In this document: piece after piece, positions 23,358-34,207 of the stretch
Numbering within the stretch: the stretch's first letter is position 1
How the letters are laid out: each line of letters opens with the position of its first letter
Source of the DNA: Cryptomeria japonica
Taxonomy: Eukaryota > Streptophyta > Pinopsida > Cupressales > Cupressaceae
Length of the DNA: 64,000 nt
Reading direction: 5' to 3'
Assembly (NCBI RefSeq): GCF_030272615.1
Contig: NC_081406.1
Span: forward strand, 183,459,770 to 183,523,769
Made by a program: the position numbers and the translations under genes
Notes under the pieces: model-generated
The model's input: only the letters and a program-made list of their open reading frames with translations
Databases searched by the model: none
Told to the model about the DNA's origin: nothing

Positions 23358-26300
23358 ATGAGTTTTACAACAGTAAGCCCTACTTACACTATTCCCGTTA
23401 GACGAAGCCGTAGAATTAAGTCCTTCCGAGGTTTAACTACCGAGGAGATGGAACCTAATTTGAGTAGCCTTTTTAACGAGGATATGGGTAATTCCTCTAA
23501 TCCTCCTAATGATGAAGAAGCTCCCCATGAAGTTTCCGTTGAACAACTTTCCAAATTGGATAACCAATTTGACGATTTTCACCAATGGATGTCTCATGAG
23601 TATCCCGATAGTCAAGCTCTTCCTTTAATTGAGGGTCTAAAACGCATGCTTCAAAGTGATAAGAATGGAATTGATGTTTTACGTGGTATCGCACATATTG
23701 TGGATTCGAATGTGATGCCTATGAAGAGTTGTGCTGAATCTTTAGGTTATACACAACCTCCTACACAAGTCAATCATTCTATTCCTTTGACCACTCCTAT
23801 TGCTAGTATACCTACCTTTACATCAAACATCATGGCTACCTCTATACAAGACATTCCTCCTATGATCACTAGTCATGGGGGCAATCCTCCCCCTTCTTCA
23901 ATTAATCCTCTTCCTTCATTCAATCCAACTTCTTCGTACATTCCTTCAATGAATGTTCCTATTACATCTTCACAAATGAACATGACGCAAGGGGGCAATT
24001 CATTTAACCATTCCATTCCTCCTTGTAGTGTTCCTCCTATCCAATCATCCCCTATGGTTGACTATCATAGGGTCCCACCACCTTACTCTTTACCTTCTTT
24101 CAATAACATCACACTTCCATCTCAATCTAACACATCCAATATGAATTCTTCGACTGAAGCGACCATTAACAATCTTGCACAAACTGTCTCTTCTTTATAG
24201 CAACAAATTGCCTCTATGAATCAATCTAAGTTTAGTGTGCCCACATTTGACGTTGCGAGCCCACTTTCTCTTGATATTGTTCGAACTATTCCCCCTAAAC
24301 ATGTTGAAATTCCGCATTTGGAGCTTTATAATGGTAAAGGAGATCCTCTAACACATGTTAAGACTTTTCAAACAATATGTACCGATTTTGCTTATGACCA
24401 AAGGTTGCTTGCAAAACTGTTCACTAGAACATTAAGAGACAAAGCCCTACAATGGTATTGCTCATTGCCTTCTTATTCTATTACTTCTTTCGAACAACTT
24501 GCAAATGCTTTCATTCAACAATTTCAAAACAATATAAGTCCTAAAGTTACTTTGATTGATTTAATGCATTGTAAACAAGGTGTTAAAGAAAAAGTGACTG
24601 ATTTTATTGGTAGATATAAGCATTTGTATGCTCAAATTTCTTTTCCAGTGCCTGATAATGATATTCAAAGAATCTTTATTTCTAATTTACAAAAAGATAT
24701 TCGAGACAAACTTCTGTTTTCTGAGTTTACTTCTTTGCAACAGTTGTGTGCCACTCTTCACAATTATCAACTAACTATGAGTCAAATGGAACAATCACAT
24801 CCTATGGCTCTGAGTGATAAGGGTGATAGCAGTCAACAACCATTTGGGAAGATTAAACCGAACAGAGATTCCATCAAATTCAATGAAAACATCATCAACA
24901 ACAATGTGAATGCAGCATCAGGTGTGCCTCCTATTTCTAAATTTTTCAGGAAAGAAAGAAAGTATACTCCTTTGAATGAATCATTGCATGATATTATGAA
25001 TAAGTTATTGGGACAAAATGTGCTTACTCTTCGTCCTGTACGACAAATTGATCCTGCAAAGATTACTTCACCTTATTTTGATCACAAAGCTTTTTGTCAT
25101 TTTCATCGTCAGCCTGGTCATGATACTGAAAAATGTTTTTCTTTAAAGGGTAAAATTCAGGATTTGATTGATAATAATACCATTTCTGTTTCTGGAGTGA
25201 ATGATAAAGGCAACACATTTGTAGCTCCTCCTAACCGAAATCTTCAGATTTTCACTGATCCATTGCCTTCTCATACCTCTAATGCAATTGAGGCTAATGA
25301 TTCCTCTCTTTCATCTGATGGTCTTGTGTCTATGACTCCGAATGTGATTAACTTTGTAGAGCAACAAGAAATCCCTAAAGAACCTTCCATCACATTTGAT
25401 TCTAGTGAAACCATTAGAGCACCTGATGGTCCTTTATACATAGTTGCAAAAGTCAAGAATATGCCTTGCCGTGGAGTGCTTATTGATCCTTTGTGCATGA
25501 TTAATGTTATTACTGAAGAATTTCTTTTTACTTTGCAATTGAATCAAGTGATCTATGACAAAACAGATGTGATTGTGAAACTATTTGATGCATTTTCTTC
25601 TCCTGCAATTGGTTCTATTACATTGCCTATTGAGGTCCATAATAAATCTCTTGATGTGAACTTTGCTATTATTCCTTCTTCCGAACAATTTCGTGTGAAG
25701 CTTGGCTATCCTTGGCTATCTTCCATGAAGGCTATTGCTTCTCCTATACATAAGTGTTTGAAATTTCCCCATAATGGTGAAGTTGTTACTGTCAATCATA
25801 GTCTCTTTAAACCAGCTGAAAGAACTTCTAGCGTTCCTATTGATTACTTTTGGCCTAAACAATTCCAATCTCTTCCCCCGCGAAGTGATCATCTTTTCAA
25901 ATCTTATCAAAAGTGGAAAACAGATATGATCCTATCTTTAAGTGAACCTAGAACACCTAAACTTGACATTCCTATCATTCTTGAGAAGGAAATTCTTCCT
26001 TTGAAAGATAAAACTAATGTCTTTCCTCAAGAAGATTCCCAACCCGTCCCCATGGATGTGACTATGTCTATGCCTGATAAATCTTCTAAGAGTAGATCTA
26101 TACCTCCTCGTCATGATGGACTTGGTCTTCTCCCTAAACCAAAAATTCCTCCTTTATATGGAGCAGTTCCTCCTCCTGCCTTTTATAGAGAAAAGAGACC
26201 TTCTTCTTCTCCTATTATCCAGCCTAAGAGACCACAACCTAAACACCCAAGTGCTAAGGATGAGAACATTCCTCCTCCTCAATCTTCTCCACTTCCTCCT

Positions 26301-26804
26301 AAGACTAGACGTAATCGTTCTGCACGCGAACGCCGACGAAAACGTCATCTTAGGGCTCAAGCAGCCGCTTCTCAAAATTTACAATCTCCAAAAACACCTT
26401 CAACAAGCATTATTCCATTTTCTCCTCAGCCGGATATTGAGCCTAAATCTCCTAAACATAAGATGCATGATGGTCTTGATCCTGTACGAGTTAAAGATCC
26501 TATTTTTATAAATCTTGATGCTGATATAGATGAAAATGTTATTCATGATGAAAATGTTACTCCTCTTGCTTCTGATAGCGAATATGAACTTGTTGATGTT
26601 GATAACCATTTATCTAATGAATTTTCTAAAGCACTTATCCTAGCTCCTAGACAAGAACAACGTGGCTTGGAACATGAACATAGCCCTTGTTTGGACCTTG
26701 TGATAGCTCCATCTGCTGTGTTGGATGTTCCTCCTCTAGCGTGTTCCCTGCCTTCCCGAAACATTGATCAGCAAGATTGGGGGGTAGATGACATGCTAGA
26801 CTAG
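23358..26804 (+). pseudogene. gag and protease-like protein of element C, one in-frame TAG
   Basis: The frame is open for about 1,149 codons with one TAG at 24198-24200, where the surrounding LQQQ-type context suggests a lost Gln. The N-terminal part is rich in Pro, Ser and Thr. The gag core is at about 24310-24780 (HLELYNGKGDPLTHVKTF, then ALQWYCSLP and FIQQFQ). A zinc-binding-like segment CHFHRQPGHDTEKC lies at 25096-25137. The protease-like fold follows at about 25400-25750, but the active-site Asp is in Ile-Asp-Pro-Leu-Cys (25482-25496), not Asp-Ser/Thr-Gly. A Pro/Lys/Arg-rich tail and an acidic end complete it. I used the ATG at 23358, right after the leader. Confidence 0.8.
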
Positions 26805-27522
26805 TTACATTAGCATAGCATATTCTCTCCCCCTCTCTTTTGTTACTTCTTCTATTTGTCGTCCTTAGTGTTGTCTACTTGAGGACGATGCAAAGCATTG
26901 AGATCTCTTTGGTCTCTCTCATGTTGACTCAAAAGACACGTGTTCCCTTCTTCTAGGTGACCTTCCTTGATTGGGGAATGAAGAACAATTATGCATACAT
27001 ACATATGATATATACATGACTTATCATACAGCATACTGACCCCGAGGAAAGCGAAGTCACCTTGTGTTTTGTGTTTTGTGTCTATTATCCTTGGGTTTAT
27101 CTCACACTTGGGGGCTAAATCCTTGTGGTAACGTGCTCCTTTCCTTTCTCATTTCTTATGTGTATCACTACGTTAAAACAATCACCCCCGTTGAGGCACG
27201 TGCGATTGCTTTAACGTAGGGGGGCATACACCCTGACTATCCCTTCACGATACTTGAAAATTTCTTGGCGAACTTAGCTTTGCCTTGAAAATTTTCGGTA
27301 TTTCTCTTACATGACTCATAGTGAGGGAACCTTACTACTGACAGTCATGGTTCTCCCTCGTGATCTTCCCTTTTACTTTGTCAATCAAATTCGTAAGATC
27401 CTTAGTCCACTGGGGGCTTGCTGTGTCTTGCCTCCTTGACGTGGTGAAAGTCTTTCAATGTTGTTTCCTTGTACTTTACCGGAAGTATGAGCATACATAC
27501 TCCCGCTAAAGTGGGGGCTAAA
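26805..27522 (+). other. 3' noncoding region and polypurine tract of element C
   Basis: No ORF of note. CTTGAGGACGATGCAAAGC near 26878 resembles a phrase common between pol and the 3' LTR of Tat-type elements. The polypurine tract GCTAAAGTGGGGGCTAA at 27506-27522 abuts the 3' LTR. Confidence 0.65.
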
Positions 27523-28716
27523 TGTAGCGTCCTAAAATTGCGACACTTGCAATTTTGACTGCATTTTGGTCTTCACGATGGCGACGCAACACGCAACCTG
27601 AATGGAGACCCCAAAACTTGCTCACGACACCAAAAACTGCATTTTTCAAGCACCTTGACCTGAACCTCCTTGCACCCCGCTGTCCCGGAGGTGGGACCAG
27701 AGCGCCCAGCGCCCTGGTCCCTGGGTCCTATTTTGGGCCTGGTTTCCTAAGTGATATCGGGTCTTTTTTATTGCAATTTGGAAATATACTTCCCTGGTCG
27801 GCCTAAGGTCGGGAAAATTAGTCTATCAGCCCTAATTGACAAGTATATAAACTACATTTTCCTCTCTCATTGGGGTAGATGGAAAAAAAGGCGAAAGCAA
27901 GATTCAAACATTCAAGCATTCAAGCATTCAAGCATTCAAGCATTCCTTCTAAGTCTCCATTCAAGGCTAAGTGTTGCATTCAAGACAAGGATTCAACCAT
28001 TGAAGAGGAGATCACTTACTTCATGCTACAACATACAAGATACAACATCTAAACCTTCGCACATAAGGATACCAACATCCTTAGAACAAGGTATTAGTAC
28101 TTGTTTTACATTACAGTCATTTACATTTACAGCTCTTGCTCATTTCTTGGTTAATTCCAAAACCGGGGTTTGACCTAAAGGCAAACCCCTAATCCCTAAC
28201 CCCCCAATCGTCTTCGCTTTTTTGTGTGTAGGTTGCAGGTACGCGGCTGAGATTGAAGATCTGGAATCCTTGTGCAGAGACGAACCGATCCCCCTTCATT
28301 TGACGGATTTTTCGGAGGACCATGGCGCCGGGCGCCATCGTCCCGACAACTTTTGCTCAAATTTGCAGGACAGCGCCGTATCAACATTCTGCTGCTAATT
28401 CCAGGTCCGCAGCTTCATCCTATAACCTAAACTCAGTTTATAAGCGAATCTTTATGACTTTCTATGCATTCTTGGCTTAATTTCCTTAACAACATTCTTT
28501 ACAAAAGAGGGTAGCCTTGCTTTCCTAACCCTTGAAATTCATTTAGCATCCAATCTTACATTGTGTGGGATTGAATCTTATGAGTTTCAACCCCTCTTTT
28601 GAATGTAAAGTCTTCCCCTTAAGTGAAAACCCATCGAATCCTAGCGAACCTCCCTTCTCTCTCCTCGGAGTTAGAAGAGGGGAGAACAACTAGGGTTCGA
28701 CCGCGATTTTCCGCTT

Positions 28717-28720
<4 letters not shown>
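27523..28720 (+). repeat. 3' LTR of element C, full length
   Basis: It starts TGTAGCGTCC and ends CCGCTTTACA, 1,198 bp, running up to the TA microsatellite. The part after 28159 has no partner in the 5' LTR. The end at 28720 is set by the return of the TA repeat, and by the CA terminus. Confidence 0.75.
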
Positions 28721-28785
<65 letters not shown>

Positions 28786-29120
28786 CTCTTTACCACTCCC
28801 TCTCTATCTCCCTATCTCTCTTTATCTTTATCTCTCCCTATTTATCTCTTTATCTCCCTCTTCCTCTCTCATTCTATCTTCATCTAGATACCTCTATCCT
28901 CTCCTCTCTCCATCTATATCCAACCATATATATATATCTCCCTCTATCCATCCAAGCCTCTCCCTATATCTCTTCCTAGACCTTTGTATTTATTCTTTGC
29001 CTCTCTATCTTTATTGCTCCATATTTCTTCCCACTCCTTCTCCCCCCTCTCTCTCCATCTCTATCTCCTTAACTACACACACTCTCTCCCCCCTTGTCCC
29101 TCTCTCCCTAACTCAAACAT
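28721..29120 (+). repeat. (TA)n and CT-rich block, right half
   Basis: (TA)n at 28721-28782 is followed by CT-rich DNA to about 29110. It continues the block at 21890-22607 across element C. Confidence 0.9.
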
Positions 29121-29279
29121 ACCATGATTGGTAATGCAACTCGATTATCTTCCTAATCCATAGGTTATAGTTCAATTATGTTTGGATACACTTCTAAGTG
29201 TATGTATAATTGCTTTGAACCTATCACTTCTCCATTGATGCCTTTGTTTTACAAAAAACCATCATTTCCTAAATGACTA
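29121..29279. other. noncoding spacer
   Basis: Nothing recognised. It ends with TA at 29278-29279, which is repeated after 30677 and may be the target duplication of the fold-back element. Confidence 0.4.
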
Positions 29280-30677
29280 GGGGAAAGGACTCAATATGTG
29301 TGCACCCTAACTTCACACTTCTCAAAATCCTATGTGGATATTTTAAATTACTGTCAATGTTGTACAACAACTTACCTGTCAAGTCCCCTACTTAAACAAA
29401 TCATTTTCAAGTTCACATGGTCAAATATGATGCCACATCAGCATCCATTTTTGTGAAGGTGTCCAAGATGGTCCCAAATTGTGATACCTGACCAATAAGT
29501 GTGCACTAAGTCATGTTTACTTGTGTGTTGACGTGGCATCATATGATTGGTTGCTTTTTGAAATTTAGAGGAATCTTTTAAGGGATAAGCATTGACAAGA
29601 CATTTTTAGTGCACCACTAGGGCCAATTTTGTCCACCTACCATAACATGTATTGGTACCCCTATCACCTAATACACTCCCTCCCCTATGTCCAATTGACC
29701 TCATGTACTACACAAATATATGCAAAAAATAAATCACAATTTTTCCTAATTGACATTCCGCACCTCTTCAGTGTACCCATTGCACACCAAGATACAATTG
29801 CTAGTTATGTAAATTCTCTTAAATCAATATGAAAAAGAGGTAGTACTTTAACCTTGCCAAATTATTATTTTTATTTCAATCTAATCACTATGTTTTTGTT
29901 TGTTATTTATAAGATCGTCAAAATCAATCACATTATCTTATGGTGCACTTATTTCTCAACATTTATTAATTGATTGTATAGGAAAAAATTGGATTTTTCT
30001 TCTTGCAGTTCAAGCTTTATTGTTATGAGAAATCGATGCTTTCGTGGGAGTCACTTAATGTAGGCATTCCTAGACATTAAAAAATATCGTAGCAGAAAAA
30101 TTGTGAAAAATGTGTGTTCTGCCACACTGGAACAAAGGTGGACAATTGACACAAACAACGGTAAAGTGGATGTTGGACGACAAACAACAGTAAAGAAGAA
30201 TGAATGGACTATAGGAGAAATGATCTAGTAGTTGAGCATTTTCCAATTCTTATGATAGAAGTTGTTGATTTAATACCCCCATACTTGCTAATTTAATGTT
30301 CAATTTTTGTACAACATTGCACCAATAGTTGTGACTTTAAAGTAGTTATTGCTATGATGAGTACCAATAATTAAATGAAATATACTATTTATTATAAAAA
30401 GCAACCAATCATGCGATGCCACATCAGCTGCACAAGTATTGGGGCCCCTTTTGCATGCCTATTGGTCTCACTTTTTTTTTGGGTTGTTTTGGACACCTTG
30501 GCAAAAAGCATGCTGATGTGACATCATATTTAATGGTGTGGCCCTGAAACCTTAGTTATAAGAAGGGGACTTACCAAGTAAGCTACTGTAAAAAATTGGG
30601 AGTGATTTGAAATTTGGAACCACATAGGATTTTGAGAAGCGTGAAGTTAGGGTGCACAACTAGTGGGTCCTCTCCCC
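29280..30677. mobile_element. fold-back or MITE-like DNA element with long inverted ends
   Basis: The left end (GGGGAAAGGACTCA at 29280) and the reverse complement of the right end (GGGGAGAGGACCCA at 30677) match over about 300 bp (29280-29580 against 30395-30677), with TA on each side. Shared phrases include GTGCACCCTAACTTCAC and GATTGGTTGCTTTTT. No transposase ORF lies inside. The TA flanks would fit a Tc1/mariner-type duplication, or part of a three-base one, but family assignment is open. Confidence 0.65.
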
Positions 30678-31233
30678 TATACTTTCAACCGCTTGCAACA
30701 TTGAAAGAACATTTTGCATCATTGATTTTGAAAAGCAAGTTATTCAATATAAGAAACACCTTATAAAAATAAATGAAAAACACCTTCGATGTAAAAACAA
30801 AATTAAGATATTGGAGAGGACCCAGTAGTTGTGCATCCTAACTTTGCGCTTCTCAAAATCCTACATGGAAATTTCAAATCACTCCCAATTTTTTACATTA
30901 GCTTACTTGGCAAGTCCCTTGCTTATAACTAAGGTTTCAGGGCCACATCATCAGCTATGATGCAACATCAACATGCTTTTTGCCAAGGTGTCCAAAACAA
31001 CCCAATAAACGTGAGACCAATAGGCATGCAAAAGGGGCCCCAATACTTGTGCAGCTGATGTGGCATCACATGATTGGTTGCTTTTTACAACAAATAAGTA
31101 TATTTCATTCGATTATTGATACTCATCATAACAATAACAACTTTAAAATCACAACATTGTACAAAAATTAAACATTAAATTAATAAATATAAAAATATTA
31201 AATCAACAATTTCTATCATTAAAATTGAAAACA
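30245..31233. repeat. inverted repeat with arms of about 425 bp
   Basis: 30245-30677 is repeated in inverted orientation at about 30812-31233 with a spacer of about 135 bp. The match continues through TTTAATGTTCAATTTTTGTAC, so it extends well past the terminal repeat of the fold-back element. The right arm is thus a second, inverted copy of the 3' third of that element. A transcript would fold into a long hairpin. Confidence 0.8.
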
Positions 31234-31237
31234 ACTA

Positions 31238-31570
31238 CTAGATTCTTCCCCTAAGTGAACCTGCATACCATAATATTACTTTGAAGTGAGCATGGAAGAA
31301 AATATAAGTGGGCCTGCTCACCGTGATATTACTTTGGAGTGAGCATGGACGAAAATACAAGTGGGCTCGCCGTAACATTACACTGCATTGACTTGACTTC
31401 CTGTTGTCAATAGAAAACAAATTAATAAAATTGGGCGTGCCTGCTGTGGAAAATACCTCATAGTTTCCTAGCGGGAGAAGAAAAAGATTAAATCAAATCG
31501 GGCATGCCTGCCGTGGCAAATCCTTTGTAGTTTTGTAGCGGGAGGGAAGAAAAGACTACACAAAAATAGG
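31238..31570 (+). repeat. two short tandem repeats
   Basis: About 60 bp units (ATATTACTTTGAAGTGAGCA against ATATTACTTTGGAGTGAGCA) lie at 31262-31385. A pair of about 75 bp units (GGGCGTGCCTGCTGTGG and GGGCATGCCTGCCGTGG) lies at 31433-31560. No gene is seen. Confidence 0.7.
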
Positions 31571-31789
31571 TCCATCTGTATTAACTTCACCAACTATTAT
31601 CCCTTGTTGAATGTGTTGGTATGAGTTCATATATGTATTAACTTCACCTACTACCAGCTTCAATTTAACCACCGATTACCATCTTCAATTTATGAGTTCA
31701 CATTTGTGGGAGTTCCAACATCTGTATTGTAGTTTGAGTAGGTGAGGTTTTTGGTTCTCGAGTCCATCCTCTATTTTCTTTCTGAGATA
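31571..31789. other. upstream region of the TIR-domain pseudogene
   Basis: No gene. CTACTACCAGCTTC-type phrases are repeated twice near 31590-31690. It could hold the original 5' flank of the resistance-gene fragment. No promoter can be assigned. Confidence 0.35.
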
Positions 31790-32190
31790 AGATGGAAGAA
31801 GAATAAAAGCCTACCACAGCTAAGCTTTCCTTTCATAGTGATAAGAAGTACCATGTGTTTCTGAGTTTAAAAGGACCAGACGTGAGGAAGACTCTGGTGG
31901 ATCATCTCTTCCAAGCTCTCTCTACAGCAGGACTCAATGTCTTCATTGACTCTCATAGATTGAAAGAAGGTGAAATGATTGAGTCGAGTTTGGAAAGAGC
32001 AATTGAAAGTAGTGCCATACACATTCCTATATTTAGCAAAGGATATGCAACTTCAGCTTGGTGTCTCAAGGAGGTCGCTGCAATGCAGAGCACCCCAAGT
32101 TTGATAATCTCACTCTTTTATCATGTGGATCCTTTAAGCGAGTCTAGTCCATACAACCAGTCATTTCTCAAGCATGTGCTAAGGGCTCAT
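31790..32190 (+). pseudogene. TIR-domain fragment of a TNL-type disease-resistance gene
   Basis: The frame through 31840-32190 encodes most of a plant Toll/interleukin-1 receptor domain. It has YHVFLSLKGPDVR (first beta strand), then GLNVFIDSHRLKEGEMI, IPIFSKGYATSAWCLKEV and LIISLFYHVDP. The usual first motif F-x-S-F-R-G reads F-L-S-L-K-G. The catalytic Glu of TIR NADases falls in WCLKEV, which is kept. An ATG at 31791 in the same frame is followed three codons later by TAA. At the other end the domain is cut just after YNQSFLKH and runs into tandem repeats. No NB-ARC or leucine-rich repeat follows. It is a gene fragment, probably carried within segment T. Confidence 0.8.
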
Positions 32191-32655
32191 ATGGTGTCCT
32201 ATGACCCCTTAGGACTCCATATGACCTCTTATGTGTCGTTATGGGTCATATGTTGTCCTAAGGAGTCATATGGTATCCTATGACCCCTTAGGACACATGC
32301 ATGGATCCCTATGATACCATATGACCCCTAAGAATACCATATGACATGAAAAAACACAAAATGGTGTCCTCCAAGTTCAGGTTCTCCTACGACCCCTTAG
32401 GACACCATTTTACCCCTTAGGACTCCATATGGTGTCCTAAGAGGTCATATAGTGTTCTATAACCCCTTAGGACACCATTTAGTGTCATTATGGGTCGTAT
32501 GGTGTGCTAAGGGGTTATATGGTATCCTATGACCCCTTAGGACTCCATATCACCTCATATGTGTCGTCATGGGTCATATGGTGTCCTATGACCCCTTAGG
32601 ACACATGCATGGATCCCTAGGATACCATATGACCCCTAAGAATACCATATGACCC
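32191..32655 (+). repeat. rearranged tandem repeat of a CATATGGTGTCCTA unit
   Basis: Units built from CATATGGTGTCCTA and CCCCTTAGGAC occur in direct and inverted order. Two larger copies of about 110 bp (32236-32347 and 32562-32655) share ACACATGCATGGATCCCTA. The array starts exactly where the TIR domain ends. Confidence 0.8.
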
Positions 32656-32883
32656 TAGAGAGGGAGAGAGGGGGAGGAGATAGAGGGAATGGGAGAGAGA
32701 TACACCTAAGAGAGGAGGAGAGTGAGATAGAGATTGAGTGGGAAAGACAAGAAATAAATGAGAGAGAGAGAGTGGGGGAGACAGAGATAGAGAAAGGAAA
32801 AGGGAGGAGGAGAGATAGATGGAGAGAGAGAGAGGGAAATAGAGGGAGAGATAGAGATAGAGAGTGACACAGAGAAGAGGACT

Positions 32884-32946
<63 letters not shown>

Positions 32947-33256
32947 TGAGTGAGAGGGAGGAAGGGATGTAAGGAGAGTACAAGAGACTAGAGAGACAGA
33001 GGTGCAAAGAGAGGGAGAGAGTGAGAAAGAGAGGTAATGAGAAAGGGAGAGAGGGAGGGGGAGGAGAGAGGGAGAGAATGAGAGAGATACACCTGAGATA
33101 AGGAGAGAGTGAGATACAGAGAAAGAGGATGAGAGGGAGAAACTTCAAAGAGAGAGAGAGAGACTTAAGTGAAAAATAGAAATGGAGGGGGGGAGGTAGG
33201 GAGAGAGTGGGAAAGAGATACACTTGACAAAGGAGGAGAGTGAGATAGAGAGATAG

Positions 33257-33342
<86 letters not shown>

Positions 33343-33725
33343 AGGTTGATAGCCAGAGACTTGATAGAGAGAAGAAGAGAGAAAGAGAAATGGAGCGAGA
33401 GGGGGAGAAAGGAAGAGAGTTAGAGGGAAAAAAATACTTGAAAAAGGAAGAGAAAGGGAGGGGGAGGGAGAGGGATAGAATGAGACAGAGTGAAATTGAA
33501 GAGAGGGGGAGAGAGTGAGAGATAGAGATATTTGAGAGAGGGAGAGAAAGAGATGGATAGATGAAAGAGAGAAAGAGGGTGAGGGAGATGAGAAAGATAG
33601 GGAGAGATACCTGAGAGAGGGAAGAAAGTAGAGAGGGAAGAAAGTAGAGAGGGAGATGCATAAGAGACAAAAAGGCAGGGGTTAAGGAAGAGAGAGGGGG
33701 AATGTAGGGAAGAGACAAGAGAGAT
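32656..33725 (+). repeat. GA-rich purine block, about 1.07 kb
   Basis: The plus strand is nearly all purine, with perfect (GA)n at about 32887-32943 and 33266-33338. The long minus-strand Ser/Leu/Pro-rich ORF (32636-33742) is translation of this repeat. It has the opposite strand bias to the CT-rich blocks at 21890-22538 and 28783-29110. Confidence 0.9.
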
Positions 33726-33924
33726 AATGTTGATATAAGCATGTTGATTACTGAAATTTGACTGTCTGAAATTTATAAGAATACTCAAAAAACTAGTATC
33801 TGCATTATAACTCTTAGAGATCTGGAACCACTCTCAAACAAATGTTATATTTTATGTATATATCCTACCGAAAAACCTAATGGAATGCTAAATGAATTGC
33901 ATTTTATTGACAAACAAATGTGTA
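33726..33924. other. short noncoding spacer in segment T
   Basis: Nothing recognised. Confidence 0.4.
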
Positions 33925-34130
33925 CATGGTTTAAAAACTAAAACCATGTACAGGGTTTTTAGTTTCTAAACCGCGTACGTGCTTTTAGTTTTTAAACCGT
34001 GTACAGGGTTCTTAGTTTCTAAACCGCATACGCGGTTAGTATACTTTAAACCTCGTATGCAGTTTAGCTTTGGTTAGGCTCAGAAAAATGAGCCTAAATG
34101 TGTATGGGGTTCTCTAAATTTGAAATACCC
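33925..34130 (-). repeat. right subterminal GTACG array of segment T
   Basis: Units of about 30 bp repeat AGTTTCTAAACCGCGTACGT with variants AACCATGTAC, CCGTGTAC, CCGCATACGC and CTCGTATGC. In reverse complement this resembles the left array at 17995-18172, including flanking GAGCCTAA and AAAGC phrases. It ends about 80 bp from the right terminus. Confidence 0.65.
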
Positions 34131-34160
34131 CATGCGCATTTTATTGTTTTTCATGTTTTT

Positions 34161-34207
34161 TTTTGGGTGTGTCCACTTTTCTAACCACCATCTTTGTGCA
34201 CTTACCC
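34161..34207 (-). repeat. right terminal inverted repeat of segment T
   Basis: It contains GTGTCCACTTTTCTAACCAC and ends GTGCACTTACCC. The reverse complement matches the left terminus at 9278-9325. Copia coding sequence resumes at 34208. Confidence 0.7.

Noticed and set aside
26113-26511. Leu-rich ORF of 132 codons in element C
   Set aside because: It overlaps the long gag frame in another phase, and its composition follows from the Pro/Ser-rich codons of that frame.
29280-31233. tRNA or microRNA gene in the inverted repeat
   Set aside because: The arms are transposon ends several hundred bases long, with no cloverleaf and no conserved short duplex that I recognise.
31790-32283. Intact truncated TIR-only immune receptor
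   Set aside because: The in-frame ATG is followed by a stop four codons on, and the C-terminal end is repeat sequence. Expression as a working protein is unlikely.
32636-33742. Long minus-strand Ser/Leu/Pro-rich ORF of 368 codons
   Set aside because: It is the translation of a GA/CT microsatellite block. It has no complex sequence and stays open only because CT repeats avoid stops.
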